NCBI GenBank assembly: GCA_033398695.1
Contig: CM065802.1
Location: forward strand, 78,478,096 to 78,542,095
Reading direction: 5' to 3'
From: Orobanche coerulescens
Lineage: Eukaryota > Streptophyta > Magnoliopsida > Lamiales > Orobanchaceae
Length of the DNA: 64,000 nucleotides
Shown here: positions 1 to 10,375 of the stretch, one piece after another
How positions within the stretch are numbered: position 1 is the stretch's first letter
Layout: every line of letters starts with the position of its first letter
Position numbers and translations under genes: made by a program
The notes under the pieces: generated by a model
Seen by the model: only the letters and a program-made list of their open reading frames with translations
Databases searched by the model: none
What the model was told of the DNA's origin: nothing

Positions 1-13
1 GAGCGCTGCAGAT

Positions 14-20
14 TATAAAT
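14..20 (+). promoter_or_regulatory. TATA box of LARD-1 5' LTR
   Basis: TATAAAT within GATTATAAATTA. The same sequence lies at 5,174-5,180 in the 3' LTR, where it directly follows the palindrome array. Transcription would start shortly downstream, in the CT-rich stretch before the splice-donor-like GTAAGTGAG near 91. Confidence 0.6.
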
Positions 21-1502
21 TAAGGATCTGTTTCTCATTTCTTCACGAGAGAAAAACAACGCCTTCTTCTAAACTTCGTCCCTCTGTATATGTAAGTGAG
101 AATAAACCTCTTCTATCTTGGATATAAGCTTGGAAACATAGATTTTAGGCTTGGATATGAACATATCAATGATCCTTGAGGTGTTTGATGGTGTTGTTCA
201 TGTTCTTGAGGTATGTTGTTGAACTCTACACCTTGATTTCAGATTATTGGTATTGTTATATGTATTTGATTTGTAAGATGATGATTATAGTGGTGTTGAT
301 ATGATTCTTAATGTTATGAGAAGTGTATAATGAAGAATATGATGATACATGAGTTGGATGATTATCTACACACTAAAAGATATTGAATTATGTTGTTTTG
401 ATGTCTTTGAACATGGTTTCGAATCACTTAGTGTTCTTGAGGGACTCTTGATAGAACATAGAAAGACGATCGTATGTTGAATTATCGGTATTTTTAGATA
501 TGAAGATCGAACATTCGTTAGGTCGTGTTGATTGTAGTGGTAGAATTCGTATGTTCTTGATGAATTACGAATCATGATAAACAATTTGGAATCTGAAAAG
601 ATTGTGATTGATCATCGAATATGATTTCCTTTACATTCGTATCCGTAATCGTATTGTGGTTGTGAATTCGTAATTGTTTGAGTTGGATTGTTCGGACTTG
701 TGGTTAATCGAGATATTATGAAATCGTTGGGTTTGTTGATCGGTTATATTGATTGTTAAATATCGATTATCGGATTTCGGTTCGTATTGCAGATATGAGT
801 TCGTAATGGTTTGAGTTATACTATTTGGTTTTGTATATGATTGAGGTGTCATTGAACTGTTGAGATTGATTGGTTGGTTATGTCGGTTATTGGTTGTTAT
901 TGGATTGTTGTTTATTAATTATTGCAATAGGTTGTTATAATTGATCATTGGTTAGAAAAGTGTGTTGCGGTCGTGTTCGAGAATGCTCGTGAATTGCATT
1001 GGTCAGGGCCAAGGAGCTAGTATTCGAAGGCAATGGGATTGGCAGAGGCTTCATCACCGTCGTGTCGATATCGAGGCAAGTTATTACTTGCACAGTTTAT
1101 TATATTTAATGAACGGTTTCAGTTTCATTCGTTTATAATTCGTATAGCAATTATTATAATTGTGAACACTGAAGATTTGGGATTGTACGTTGTTTTAGGT
1201 TTTTGGGAATTTAAATCATAATGTATATGATTTACTTTGTTATTGGTATACTTGGGTATCGAGGATACATTGTGATAAAGACATGAATTATCTACAGTCC
1301 GTGACATTTTGGGCCGTCGAATATTGAGGATAATGGTTGGTGATGGTTTAGACATCGAGATTTCTCTCGAAGGACTCGGGACAAGTACTCTAATCATTTT
1401 TGTCATTTCGTGTTGATCATGTTGTGATACATTCGTGTATTGTTGTTGTCATGCATTTGTGTATTTTTGTTCATATGCATTTGTGCATTATTGTCGTATT
1501 TC

Positions 1503-1745
1503 CACCTCGTGTTGATCTGACGGGATCATCTTGAGATCTATGCTAGCGTGTGCTAGATCATTGGACGGGTTTATCCACCTCGTGTTGGTCCGACGGGATC
1601 ATCTTGGGATCTATTCAGTGAACGCTGGATTATCGGATTACCCATATGTTGTTGTGTATATGTATATTATGGGTTATCCACCTCGTGTTGATCTATCAGA
1701 ATCATCTTGGGATCTATGCTGTGTGCGCTGGATCATTGGATTTCC
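1503..1745 (+). repeat. LTR minisatellite, LARD-1 5' LTR
   Basis: About three degenerate copies of a unit beginning CACCTCGTGTTGATCTGACG, followed by GGATCATCTTGGGATCTAT and a CGCTGGATCATTGG tail. Spacer length varies between copies. Equivalent repeats sit at the same relative place in LARD-2, LARD-3 and LARD-4. Confidence 0.75.
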
Positions 1746-2687
1746 ATAAGTATACATTGTTGTTATTGATGTGAGCATATTGACGTTGTCATATGAGTAT
1801 GCATTTGTAGGTCTTGTGTTAGGACCATGTCCGTATGTTGTATTGATCTGATCTCGGATTAAACTGACGTGCTTGTCGTGGTATTTTGTATCTTGAGGTA
1901 CGTTCCGTATTTCCCTTGATATTTGTCTTTGATGGACAATCGATTATCGTGTTGAGACGTGATGATGTTACCCGATGGATTAGGTTGGACAGAGTTAGTA
2001 AATTTCGTAACAGTGAGTTATGATGCTGTTTTGAGAACCTTGGGTATTGTGTGAGATAAAGTACAGATGTTTAGGTATGAGCTTATCATGTTGTTGAGGA
2101 TACGAGATGTGAATTTGGTAAAGTTATGGCGGTAAGATTACATCGGTAGTATTCTTACTTAGTATCTATTTGGTATGTAATTATTGATGTGGTGTGATTG
2201 TTATCATTATTAGATATTATGGCTGACCCCGTCGTGGGCTTTCTTTTTAGGTTCTTTGGTTAACGAGCTTGTAGCGGTTGTGAAGAGATGAGCTTCCCGG
2301 AGGATACTGGCTAGGGCATGTATTTGTGTATTGAGTTTCCTGATCATTTCTTGTATTCCGCTGCTAGAGTGTTTTTAACTGTTGTCTTTTCCGTTGCGTG
2401 AGTATTTTTAAATAACCTTTCGTTATCTGGTAACTCAAGTTACTTTGTAAAATTGTTTTCTAAACTATTGGGTTTAGTCTGTTTGGCCTTATACTTTCAA
2501 ATGAGAGTTTTCGACGGTATTGTTTAACAGGTTTTATAAAGTCTTTGAATATTTTTGAAGATATTACCGTCATCACCGCTTAGGCATATTTGAAATGTTT
2601 GTTAAAATGTCTTCTAGCCTCGTGGGTTCCGTCTCAGGGCCCACGACATTTTAATATTCCTGGATGGTTCTGGGGTATTACAGAATA

Positions 2688-2699
2688 TGGTATCGGAGC
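2688..2699 (+). other. LARD-1 primer binding site
   Basis: TGGTATCGGAGC, five bases after the LTR end. It differs from the usual plant initiator-Met complement TGGTATCAGAGC by one base (A to G). Confidence 0.8.
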
Positions 2700-3735
2700 T
2701 TAGGTTGAGAAAACCTAGGCAGTCGGGTCGAGTTGAGTCATGCTTTTGTCGCATCATTCGACTTGTCGATTGATGAATTCTAGAGCCCTGGGTTTTGTTG
2801 TTCACTCAGGCTTGTGTGTTATGTGATTTACCAGTGTGGTACTGGGATTTTTGTAAACTTTTCCAAATGGTATTAACGTTTTTCTTCGGATAGAGATGTG
2901 TTGTGTTCTCGAGTTGAACTGAGTTTGCAAAATTTGTATTTTGAAAATATCTGTATCGAGTATTTTCTTGAGTTGAGACATGTGTCAGTATCACGGGGAA
3001 CCGTCGGCTTCAGGATTTGTAAGTATTTAGATTTTTTAATTGCATTGAGATTTATTGCCGTTCCAAGTTGATATGCTTTGAGTTTCAGAAAGATATTATG
3101 CGTCACAGTATGAGGTGACAGAGTTGGGACAAGATTGATGATCTTGAGAAGCTATGATTTTGGAAATCAATATGTCGGTTAAATTTTGTAACGGAGTTGT
3201 GCATTTGGAAGAAATACATACGCATTTAGTGCGTAGTGCATATCATGGTGAAGTTATGAGTGTGACTCACAAACTGGATAATACATCAGTATGGTACGAT
3301 GAAAAGAGATCCGAACTTTAGTATGGTAGTTTGGTTATCCAGGGATGATCAGTTGATTGATCAGATAATAGAAATATACTGTGTGTTGAGATTCATGTAC
3401 ATGATGTGAATTTGGAACGACAAGTTTTGTGAAACCGGGACATATGTGCTATGTGGCTCTATTGGTGTGGTAGTAGCGCGATTTTACCATAGTGATTTTT
3501 TTTGAATGATTTCTTTGTAAGTGTAGATTTGTGAATGGTAACCCCAGTATGGTTGTTTTGGATATTGATTGGTCGTTCCCACTCTAGGTATGATTGGGTA
3601 TGTTCGTCGGTTTGTGATTGGTTGTTCGTATGCCGAGGGGTATGTGCACCAGTCGGATGTGATTCTTTGAGATCCGTTGCATGTGATTGGTGTAACGTTT
3701 TGAGAATTTTATTCGTCCGTATATCTGTCTTTGTG

Positions 3736-3965
3736 GTTATGTATTGATCGTGTTGGAACTTACCGTGTGAGGGTATCCTCGATTATTGTTGATCATTCGT
3801 TGATAATATTGGAATTTATCATATTGATGATATACTCGGTTGTGTTTTGACCTTTGGATGGTCATATTAGAGTTTATCATGTTGATGATATACTCGATTG
3901 TGTTTTGACCTTTGAATTGGTCCCATTGGAGTTTATCATGTCAATGGTATTCCCGGTTAATTTGT
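3736..3965 (+). repeat. Degenerate tandem repeat, period about 58 bp, in LARD-1 interior
   Basis: Three to four diverged copies containing GAGTTTATCATGTTGATG and TGTGTTTTGACCTTTG; the latter recurs at 3,841 and 3,899. Homologous repeats lie in LARD-2 (about 12,203-12,375) and, inverted, in LARD-4 (about 63,420-63,610), so the array predates the split of these elements. Confidence 0.7.
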
Positions 3966-4625
3966 TGGTTGATCATTGTTAATGATCGTACGAGCATTCA
4001 CATTTTGTGTCGATGTTTTGGGATTTGTGTCATTGATTTGACAGTTGTTTTATAGATGTATCGTGTATTATTCGTTTTATCGGAATTGAGACCTGACTGT
4101 ATAATCAGGCAAACAGGATTTGACACAGGTAGATTATTTCATCCGAAGATGATATATTTTGTTGAGACTCATGGAATTGTGATTGTAAGCGTATTGAGGC
4201 TTTACAATGAAGACTCTTGCTAGTATCTCAGGAGATCGTCGGCTTGGCACATTTATAAGTATACTGTTTCGGTTATTCGTTAATGATGATGATTGATCGT
4301 TGTCGTGATGATTTTGGGATATTTTTGTTGGACGGTTTGTTTTTTATGACGGATTGCAAGTTTCGAGGACGAAATATAATTCAAGTGGTGTAGTATGTAA
4401 TATCCGGAATTTCTACTACTATTGTTTAATGTTATTTTATCCGAGCTATGTTGTATAGTGTGGAATCTGTACAGTATGGATAACATAAATAATGGACTGA
4501 GACATCTGTATTGGTATAATTGTCGTACTTGGTCGACAATTGCATTTGAGGATACAATGTGTCGTGTATACGTATTCGGTATATTGAGACGACGAGCGAG
4601 ATCAGTGCAAATGGCTAAGTATAGA

Positions 4626-5160
4626 AGCCATAACGTACGTTAAGCATATGAGCTTATGTAAGTTAATCTCCAACAGTTACGTACGTTAACGTGAGATCTT
4701 TACGTACATTAAAGTATCAGGTGAGATATAGTTCGCTGATCATAGAGGATTTTGTCAAGCGTAGCATATGTTATGCATAGGAGCTTACGTACGCTAATAT
4801 ACAAACGTAACGTACGTTACGTAGAGTTCATAACGTACGTTATGAAGAGAATCGAACAGGATCAGGCTATGGCCGACAAGTGGGTCCCGTGGTCGGCAAC
4901 TTTCGGCACAGAACGTGGGCGGATGAGTCAATGTCCTGTATTACGTACGTTATGGACTACCCATTACGTACGCAAAATATATATGTACTGTAGCAAGTCA
5001 ACGTATGTATTACGTACATTATGGCCTATGTATTACGTACGTAAGCGATCGAACGAATCAAGACGGTGCGTTCTGGAATGATTTTACGTACATTATGAAG
5101 GACCTGTAGCGTACGTAAGGAGCATTACGTACATTAATATGGATTGGTAACGTACGTAAT
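4626..5160 (+). repeat. Palindrome array TTACGTACGTAA, LARD-1 3' LTR
   Basis: About 14 exact or near copies of the 12-bp palindrome in about 535 bp (near 4,629, 4,676, 4,699, 4,782, 4,805, 4,831, 4,941, 4,960, 5,006, 5,031, 5,080, 5,108, 5,124 and 5,146). Spacing is irregular. The array ends just upstream of the TATA box at 5,174. Typical changes are ACGTACATTA and AACGTACGTT. The position in U3 suggests a cis-regulatory array; the binding factor is unknown. Confidence 0.85.
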
Positions 5161-5173
5161 GAGCGCTGCAGAT

Positions 5174-5180
5174 TATAAAT
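5174..5180 (+). promoter_or_regulatory. TATA box of LARD-1 3' LTR
   Basis: TATAAAT directly after the palindrome array, matching 14-20 in the other LTR. Confidence 0.6.
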
Positions 5181-6741
5181 TAAGGATCGGTTTCTCATTT
5201 CTTCACGAGAGAAAAATAATGCCTTCCTCCAAACTTCGTCCCTCTGTATATGTAAGTGAGAATAAACCTCTTCTATCTTGGATATAAGCTTGGAAACATA
5301 GATTTTAGGCTTGGATATGAACATATCAATGATCCTTAAGGTGTTTGATGCTGCTGTTCATGTTCTTGAGGTATGTTGTTGAACTCTGCACCTTGATTTC
5401 AGATTCTTGGTATTATTATATGTATTTTATTCATATGATGATGATTATAGTGGTGTTGATATGATTCTTAATGTTATGAGAAGTGTATACTGAAGAATAT
5501 GATGATACATGTGTTGGATGATTATCTACACACTAAAAGATATCGAATTTTGTTGTTTTGATGTCTGTGAACATGGTTTCGAATCACTTAGTGTTCTTGG
5601 GGGACTCTTGATAGAACATAGCAAGACGATCATATGTTGAATTATCGGTATTTTTAGATATGAAGATCGAACACTCGTTAGGTCGTGTTGATTGTAGTGG
5701 TAGAATTCGTATATTCTTGATGAAATACGAATCATGATAAAAAAATTTGGAATCCAGAAAGATTGTGATTGATCATCGAATATGATTTCCTTTACATTCG
5801 TATCCATAATCGTATTGTGGTTGTGAATTCGTAATTGTTTGAGTTGGATTGTTCGGGCTTGTGGTTAATCGAGATATTATGAAATCGTAAGGTTTGTTGA
5901 TCGGTTATATTGATTGTTAAATATCGATTATCGGACTTCGGTTTGTATTGTGGATATGAGTTCGCAATGGTTTGAGTTATACTATTTGGTTTTATATATG
6001 ATCGAGGTGTCGTTGAACCGTTGAGATTGATTGGTTGGTTATGTCGGTTATTGGTTGTTATTGGATTGTTGTTTATTGATTATTGCAATAGGTTGTGATA
6101 ATTGATCATTGGTTAGAAAAGAGTGTTGCAGTCGTGTTCGAGAAGGTTCGTGAATTGCATTGGTCAGGGCCGAGGAGCTAGTAGTCGAAGGCAATGGGAT
6201 TGGTAGCGGCTTCATCATCGTCGTGTCGATATCGAGGCAAGTTATTAATCGCATAGTTTATAATATTTAATGAACGGTTTTAGTTTCATTCGTTTATAAT
6301 TCGTATAGCAATGATTATAATTGTGAACACTGAAGATTTGGGATTGTACGTTGTTTTAGGTTTTTGGGAATTTAAATCATAATGTATATGATTTACTTTT
6401 GTTATTGGTATACTTGGGTATCGAGGATACATTGTGATAAAGACATGAATTATCTACAGTCCGTGACATTTTGGACCGTCGAATATTGAGGATAATGGTT
6501 GGTGATGGTTTAGACATCGAGATTTCTCTCGAAGGACTTGGGACAAGTACTCTAATTATTTTTGTCATTTCGTGTCGATCACGTTGATACATTCGTATAT
6601 TGTTGTTGTCATGCATTTGTGTATTGTTGTTAATATACATTTGTGCATTGTTGTCGTATGTACGCCTCGTGTTGATCTGACGGGATCATCTTGGGATCTA
6701 TTCTAGTATGCGTTGGATCATTGGACGGGTTTATCCACCTC

Positions 6742-6746
6742 GTGTT
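6742..6746. repeat. Target-site duplication of LARD-2 (GTGTT)
   Basis: GTGTT here precedes the LARD-2 start and recurs at 16,412-16,416 after its end. Removing LARD-2 and one copy restores the LARD-1 LTR text CACCTCGTGTTGGTCTGACG, as seen at about 1,577 in the intact 5' LTR. Confidence 0.95.
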
Positions 6747-7002
6747 TGTAATATCCGGAATTTCTACTACTGTCGTTTGATATTATTTTATCCGAGTTAT
6801 ATTGTACAGCAGGGAATCTGTACAGTAGGGATAAAATAAATGAAGGACTGAGATGTCAGTATTGGTATAATTGTCGTATTTGGTCGACAATTGTATTCGA
6901 GGATATAATGTGTTGAGTAATGTATATTTGATATGCCGTATGTTCGTATTTGATATGTCGAGATGTTGGACAAGGATAGCTGAAAATGGCTAAGTATAGC
7001 CT

Positions 7003-7511
7003 TATTAGCGCACGCTGATATTCATGCATAGCGCACGCTATCGTGCAGGATTAGCGCACGCTACGTTCATAGGTTAGCGTACGCTAGTTCGATCACCGAA
7101 GGAATCTACGCGTGGACCAGGCCACTTTCGGCGCACGTTCTGATAAGTCAACGGATGTTGTAATGTAGTGTTAGCGCACGCTAATGCATGTTGATTAGCG
7201 CACACTAACTATATATCGGTCAACAGGGAATCTTGGCTTTATTGGTTGATTTCGGCTTGTGGGGTCACGAGCATCTTCGTGGTAGGTGTATACTGTAGCA
7301 AGTCAACTTCGGATAGCGCACGTTAAGATAAATGACTTGCGTACGCTAAGCAGGATGTTTTACGTACGTTAATGCATGGGCATTACGTACGTAAGTTAGT
7401 TTACGAAGCAAGGCAGTAGCCTCTGGGCTTCGATAGCGCACGCTAACAAAGTCAGTTAGCGCACGCTAAGGCGGTAGCGCACGCTAAACATGAGATGTTA
7501 GCGCACGCTAA
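7003..7511 (+). repeat. Palindrome array TTAGCG-CA-CGCTAA, LARD-2 5' LTR
   Basis: About 14 copies in 510 bp (near 7,003, 7,037, 7,060, 7,082, 7,171, 7,193, 7,312, 7,336, 7,430, 7,455, 7,471 and 7,497). Two sites of the other type, TTACGTACGT-like, lie at about 7,359 and 7,380. Arms TTAGCG and CGCTAA are inverted; the central CA is not palindromic and gives each site a direction. It ends about 10 bp before the TATA box, the same placement as in LARD-1. Confidence 0.88.
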
Positions 7512-7521
7512 TAATGAATAT

Positions 7522-7528
7522 TATAAAG
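7522..7528 (+). promoter_or_regulatory. TATA box of LARD-2 5' LTR
   Basis: TATAAAG in AATATTATAAAGAGGGAC, just after the palindrome array. The matching site in the 3' LTR is 13,570-13,576. Confidence 0.65.
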
Positions 7529-7580
7529 AGGGACAGAAGGGTGTTAGTAAGCATTTCGTCATTTCTTTCTTCTTTCAGCC

Positions 7581-7607
7581 GAGAGAGAGAGAGAGAGAGA
7601 GAGAGAG
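7581..7607 (+). repeat. (GA)n microsatellite, LARD-2 5' LTR
   Basis: 27 bases of GA repeat, about 50 bp downstream of the TATA box, so probably in the 5' leader. The 3' LTR copy (13,629-13,649) is 6 bases shorter, a post-insertion slippage difference. Confidence 0.9.
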
Positions 7608-8204
7608 TTGGGATATATTGGAGGTTCCAAACACTGGATTAAGATGGAGTTAATCATCCATAACAAACATTTGAAGCTTGAAATCATTGGTGATTCTTGT
7701 AAATGGATTCAACCTTGGAAATCAATCCATTCCTTCAAAAAGGTAATTACTCTTCACTTTGAGATTTCGTTTTGGATTGTATATGATGTTCTTGAGCTGA
7801 TGATTATCATATAAACAAGTTCATAAGTATGATTGTGAGTTGGATTACCGGATTATGATAATGTTATTGTTGATATGAAGATATTGATATGAATTGGATG
7901 GTTTCGAATGAGTTGTTATCTTCAAAGAGATATGTTGGATAATGTCTTCCTTCAATTCGGATCTGTGATGTTGTTGTTGTTGGTTCCTTCATATGATGAT
8001 GACCATGGCATGATTATGAGTTCTTGGTGTTAGGTTGATGATATTAAGAAAGATGAAATATGAATATATGACTTGAATTAAAAGTCGGATGATTACCTAT
8101 ATGTTAAAGGATATTGTATTTCGTTGTTTGATAGCTATGATCATGATTCGAATCACTTAGAGTTTTTGATAATCGCGAGATGTTGATCGGTACCGAAATG
8201 CATG

Positions 8205-8313
8205 TAATCGCACGTTATTAGCGCACGCTAAGCCTACCGCTAGCGCACGCTATCGGGAACAACTTAGCGCACGCCGCAAAGAAAAGATTAACGTGCGCTA
8301 AGTCATCGGGCGG
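8205..8313 (+). repeat. Second palindrome cluster, LARD-2 5' LTR
   Basis: Five to six TTAGCGCACGCTAA-type sites in about 110 bp, some inverted (for example TTAACGTGCGCTAA near 8,289). It lies about 700 bp downstream of the TATA box, inside the predicted transcript. LARD-1 has nothing similar at the matching place (about 590), so the cluster was gained in this family or lost in the other. Confidence 0.8.
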
Positions 8314-9114
8314 GTAATATATTCTGTTTCGATTATGAATTCGTGATCGTTTAAGTTGGTTTGATCGGACTTGTGGTTAATCGAGATATTGTTGAGCCGT
8401 TGGGTTTGTGAATTGGTTTTAGCGGTTGTTGATTATTATCGGATTGTTGTTTAATCGATTATTGTTATAGGTTAAGTTTATTGATCGGTGTTTATAACCG
8501 TATCTGCGGTCGTGTTCGAGTATGTTCGTGAATTGCTTCGGTCGGGGCCGAGGAGCTCGTAGACGAAGGCATTGTGGTAGTAGCGGTTTCATCATCATCG
8601 TATCGGTATCGAGGCAAGTTATTACTTGCTCGGTTATAATGTTTAATGAATGGTTTCGATTTCATTTCGTTTATAATGCATATAGCGATGATTATTATTG
8701 TGAACTCGGTATTCGGATCGCATATCGTTCTTTCGATTACGGGGGTAAATCATAATGTATATGATTTATCTCGCTTATTGGTATGTTCGAGTATCGAGGT
8801 TACATTGTGATAAAGACGAGGATTCGAATATTTATGGTTCATGATACGTTTGGATCGTCGAGCGTTGCGGATAATCGTCGGTGATGATTGGACATCGAGG
8901 TTGCTCCCGAAGGACTCGGGGCAGGTATTCCATATTGATTATGGTTTAGTGTTATTTATTTTGGTCTCGTACATTTTCTTTCATGTTGTTGAACATGGAG
9001 TCGTCCTAGTAAATTGTCATGTTGTCGTGCATGTTATGTTGTTCATGTTGATGAACGTGTTGAATTGCATATGTGTATGCGTATTGTGTTGTTCATGTTG
9101 TGTAATTAATCCGA

Positions 9115-9440
9115 TGGGATTATGAGGATCTATGCTGAGGGTGCTGGATCGAATGTCCACCATGCGTTGGTTCGACGGGATCATCATGGGGATCTATGCT
9201 GAGGGCGCTGGATCATTGGACAGGTTTTCCACCATGCGTTGGTTCGACGGATCATCATGGGGATCTATGCTGAGGGCGCTGGATCGTTGGATTACCAGTA
9301 TCGTGTTGATGGAATCTTGTGAATTCGCATCATTGATTTTGTCATGTGTTGTTGTTCACATGTGTATTGTTAGTTATCCACCTTATGTTGATCTGATAGG
9401 ATCAACAAAGGGATCTATCTTTGAGGCGCTGGATCGTCGG
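9115..9440 (+). repeat. LTR minisatellite, LARD-2 5' LTR
   Basis: Three to four copies of a unit containing CCACCATGCGTTGGTTCGAC, GGATCATCATGGGGATCTAT and GAGGGCGCTGGATC. It is homologous to 1,503-1,745 but has its own unit variant. Confidence 0.8.
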
Positions 9441-10375
9441 ATTTCCATTGAGTATACATGATTGTTATTCTTTGTGATCATATTGACGTGGTCATATGAG
9501 TAGGCATTTGTAGGTCTTGTGTTAGGACCGTGTCCGTATTGCATTGATCGATCTCGGATTAGGCGATATGATTGTCGTGGCACTTCATATCTCGAGGTAT
9601 GTTCCGTATTTTCCTTTGGTATTCTTCTTGTGATGGACAATCGATTATCGTTTTGGGACACGATGATGCTATCAGATGGATTGTATTGGTCGAGCGGTAT
9701 ATTTTCCGTATCGTGAGTTGGTGATGATAGTTTGAGAATCCCGAGTATTGTTTGAGGTACAATACGGATGTTATGTTCGAGTTTATTGTTTAATCGAGTA
9801 CGGGATGTGAAATGTGATAATGGTTACTCTGATGAGAATTACTTGAGTAAGCAAAGTTATGGCGGTAAGATAACGTTGGTCGTATTCTTATTCTGTATTC
9901 TCATTGGTATGTATTATTGATGTGATGTGATTGATATCATTGTTGGACGTTATGGCTGACCCCGTCGTGGGATTTCTTTTTAGGTTCTTGGAGTATCGAG
10001 CTTGTAGCGGTCGTGAAGAGATGAGCTTCCCGGAGGATACTGGCTAGGACATGTGTGCTTTGAGTTTCTTGTTTGGTTCGTAGTCCATTTGCTAGAGTAT
10101 CTTTATGGTTGGTCTTTTCCATTGCGTGAGTATTTGAAATGCTCTTTTGATATCGTAGCGAGGTTACTTTGGAAATCGTTTTCTAAACTTTTGAATGTCG
10201 GCAGTTTGGCCTTGCGATTTTAAATGAGTTTTATAAATATTTGATCATTTTCAATAGATAATACTGTCGTTAGCCTCTTGGGCATTTGTAAATGTTTGCG
10301 AAAATTTCTTTTAGCCTTGTGGGTTCCATCTCGGGGCCACGGCTGTAATATCTCGGTTAAATGCGGGGTGTTACA

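Larger units (their letters stand above)
1..2682 (+). mobile_element. LARD-1 5' LTR (3' part; start lies before the window)
   Basis: Base 1 onward is a near copy of 5,161 onward and of 16,417-17,515, which form the matching 3' LTR. It ends in GGGGTATTACA at 2,682 and is followed within 5 bases by a Met-tRNA-like primer site, so this is the 5' LTR. The full LTR should be about 3.45 kb, so some 0.77 kb (including the palindrome array and U3) lies upstream of the window. No protein of convincing length is encoded. The long LTR, TGTAA...TTACA ends and primer site resemble Tekay/Del chromoviruses; the lineage call is inference. Confidence 0.88.
2683..4395 (+). mobile_element. LARD-1 internal region, non-coding
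   Basis: This lies between the 5' LTR end (2,682) and the 3' LTR start (4,396). It carries a primer site at its left end. At its right end is the block TTTCGAGGACGAAA followed by a short purine-rich run, as found just before the 3' LTR in chromoviruses. No gag, protease, RT or integrase can be read in any frame. Compared with LARD-2 it lacks about 0.8 kb near 3,208 (LARD-2 10,895-11,728). Replication would need proteins from an autonomous partner (inference). Confidence 0.8.
4396..6746 (+). mobile_element. LARD-1 3' LTR, left part (split by LARD-2)
   Basis: Starts TGTAATATCCGGAATTTC after the polypurine-proximal block. From 5,161 it repeats the start of the window. It is interrupted at GTGTT (6,742-6,746) by LARD-2 and resumes at 16,412. 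Net LTR length with the second part is about 3,450 bp. It contains the TTACGTACGTAA array, a TATA box at 5,174 and a donor-like GTAAGTGAG at 5,252. Confidence 0.9.
6747..10375 (+). repeat. LARD-2 5' LTR
   Basis: TGTAATATCCGGAATTTC to GGGGTGTTACA. In order it holds a palindrome array (7,003-7,511), TATA box (7,522), GA microsatellite (7,581), donor-like AAAAAGGTAATT (7,743), a second palindrome cluster (8,205-8,313), a GC-donor-like GAGGCAAGTT (8,611), a minisatellite (9,115-9,440) and an acceptor-like TTTCTTTTTAG ending at 9,983. Confidence 0.93.

Noticed and set aside
1..5160. Simple 5-kb tandem duplication at the window start
   Set aside because: The repeat is explained by a pair of LTRs with primer site and interior between them.
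7608..7814. Possible small protein (68 codons) at the start of the LARD-2 transcript, also at 13,650
   Set aside because: It crosses a donor-like GTAATT site and its end differs between the two LTRs. No homology recognised and no such frame in LARD-1.
7003..8313. CRISPR-like array of short palindromic repeats
   Set aside because: Spacing is irregular, repeats are 12-14 bp, no cas genes exist, and the setting is a plant LTR promoter.
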